The notes beneath the pieces were generated by a model. The model was given only the letters and a program-made list of their open reading frames with translations. It did not search any database and was not told the DNA's origin. Below, piece by piece: positions 5,889 through 6,400 of a stretch of 6,400 bases of DNA. The stretch spans positions 1 to 6,400 of the forward strand of contig URKW01000110.1 of NCBI GenBank assembly GCA_900548615.1, written 5' to 3'. Within the stretch, counting starts at the first letter, position 1; each line of letters starts with the position of its first letter. Source of the stretch: an uncultured Eubacteriales bacterium (lineage in GTDB: Bacteria > Bacillota > Clostridia > Oscillospirales > Oscillospiraceae). Made by a program: the position numbers and the translations under genes.

Positions 5889-6400
5889 TTACTCCGCCTT
5901 GGGAGCCTCAGCCTTGGCGGCCTCTTCTGCTTCCTTAGCAGCCTTGGCGGCGGCAGCCTTCTTCTCGGCAGCGGCCTTCTGCGCAGCCTTGAACTTCTCC
6001 TTCTCCTCGGGAGTGGGGATAGGCTCGATGGCGTTGCGGGGGCAGGCCTTGGCGCACATGGTGCAGTTCTTGCACTTGCTGTAGTCGATGACAGCCACGT
6101 TGTTCTCCACGTGGATGGCGTCGAACTTACAGGTACGCTCGCACATGCCGCAGGCGATACAGCTGTTGGCGCAGACCTTGGTGACAGCGGGGCCCTTGTC
6201 CTTGTTGGAGCAGTTGACGAACACCTTCTGCTTGTAGGGAACCTCCACGATCAGGTGGTGGGGGCAGGCAGCGCGGCAGGCGCCGCAGTTGGTGCACTTC
6301 TCCTTGTCCACAACGGCAACGCCGTCGACGACATGGATGGCGTCGAACTTACAGGCAGCCACGCAGGAGCCGAAGCCGAAGCAGCCGGATCCATTCTGGC
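5889..6400 (-). CDS. rnfB: Rnf complex electron-transport subunit B, C-terminal part (5' end outside window)
   Basis: This is the last 169 residues of RnfB, the iron-sulfur subunit of the membrane ferredoxin:NAD+ oxidoreductase that couples electron flow from ferredoxin to Na+ or H+ pumping. The reading frame stays open to the right window edge, so the start is not in view; an in-frame GTG at 6362-6360 is internal, because typical RnfB sequence (GCFGFGSCVAAC) precedes it. There are 17 Cys in the visible part. They include ferredoxin-type clusters CTNCGACRAACP and CKNCTMCAKACP, plus a middle group, SCIACGMCERTC. Two modules repeat the motif CKFDAIHV. The end is an Ala/Lys/Glu-rich tail of about 40 residues, likely a charged helix. 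In clostridial rnfCDGEAB operons rnfB is usually last, which fits the stem-loop directly downstream and the change of function at parE. Identity is strongly supported by the Cys pattern and order; the cation pumped cannot be told. Confidence 0.93.
   Translation of the reverse strand, partial: QNGSGCFGFGSCVAACKFDAIHVVDGVAVVDKEKCTNCGACRAACPHHLIVEVPYKQKVFVNCSNKDKGPAVTKVCANSCIACGMCERTCKFDAIHVENNVAVIDYSKCKNCTMCAKACPRNAIEPIPTPEEKEKFKAAQKAAAEKKAAAAKAAKEAEEAAKAEAPKAE

Noticed and set aside
6360..6362. GTG as the start of a 157-residue two-cluster ferredoxin
   Set aside because: The frame remains open to the window edge, and the preceding residues GCFGFGSC continue the expected RnfB cysteine motif, so this is an internal Val of a longer protein.

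Overview
The window looks like chromosomal DNA of a GC-rich anaerobic member of the Clostridia, most likely Oscillospiraceae/Ruminococcaceae. This is inferred from strong AGGAGG-type ribosome binding sites, sigma-A type promoters, an Rnf-complex ferredoxin subunit, a divergent second type IIA topoisomerase pair, a small lipoprotein of a type I associate with this group, and hairpin-rich intergenic repeats. No database search could be run, so the taxon is an inference. All supported genes lie on the minus strand, so they are transcribed from high to low coordinates.

Layout in transcription order: (1) 6400-5889, the C-terminal part of rnfB, cut by the right window edge; (2) 5888-5506, a 383-base intergenic region with a long perfect stem-loop just after rnfB, a cluster of DnaA-box-like sites, an A/T-rich block and a likely promoter; (3) 5505-3505, a GyrB/ParE-type ATPase-TOPRIM subunit of 666 residues; (4) 3504-3335, a spacer almost half filled by an 89-base inverted-repeat element made of two GC-rich hairpins; (5) 3334-1094, the partner GyrA/ParC-type DNA-cleaving subunit of 746 residues; (6) 1093-801, a spacer dominated by an approximately 227-base repeat-like element made of seven successive hairpins; (7) 800-153, a small lipoprotein of unknown function; (8) 100-25, tRNA-Gly(GCC) with its own near-consensus promoter immediately after the lipoprotein stop codon.

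The two topoisomerase subunits should form an A2B2 enzyme that passes one DNA duplex through another using ATP. Both keep their catalytic residues. They differ from textbook gyrase in several motifs, the cleavage subunit lacks a recognisable GyrA box, and it has Gln where the quinolone-contact Ser normally sits. I therefore call them parE/parC (topoisomerase IV-like), while noting that a second-gyrase-like paralogue is possible. The RnfB fragment belongs to a separate membrane redox complex.

I see no CRISPR array, phage gene, transposase or clearly new multi-gene system. The most unusual content is intergenic: two hairpin elements flanking parC that share an end motif, and the DnaA-box-like cluster upstream of parE.
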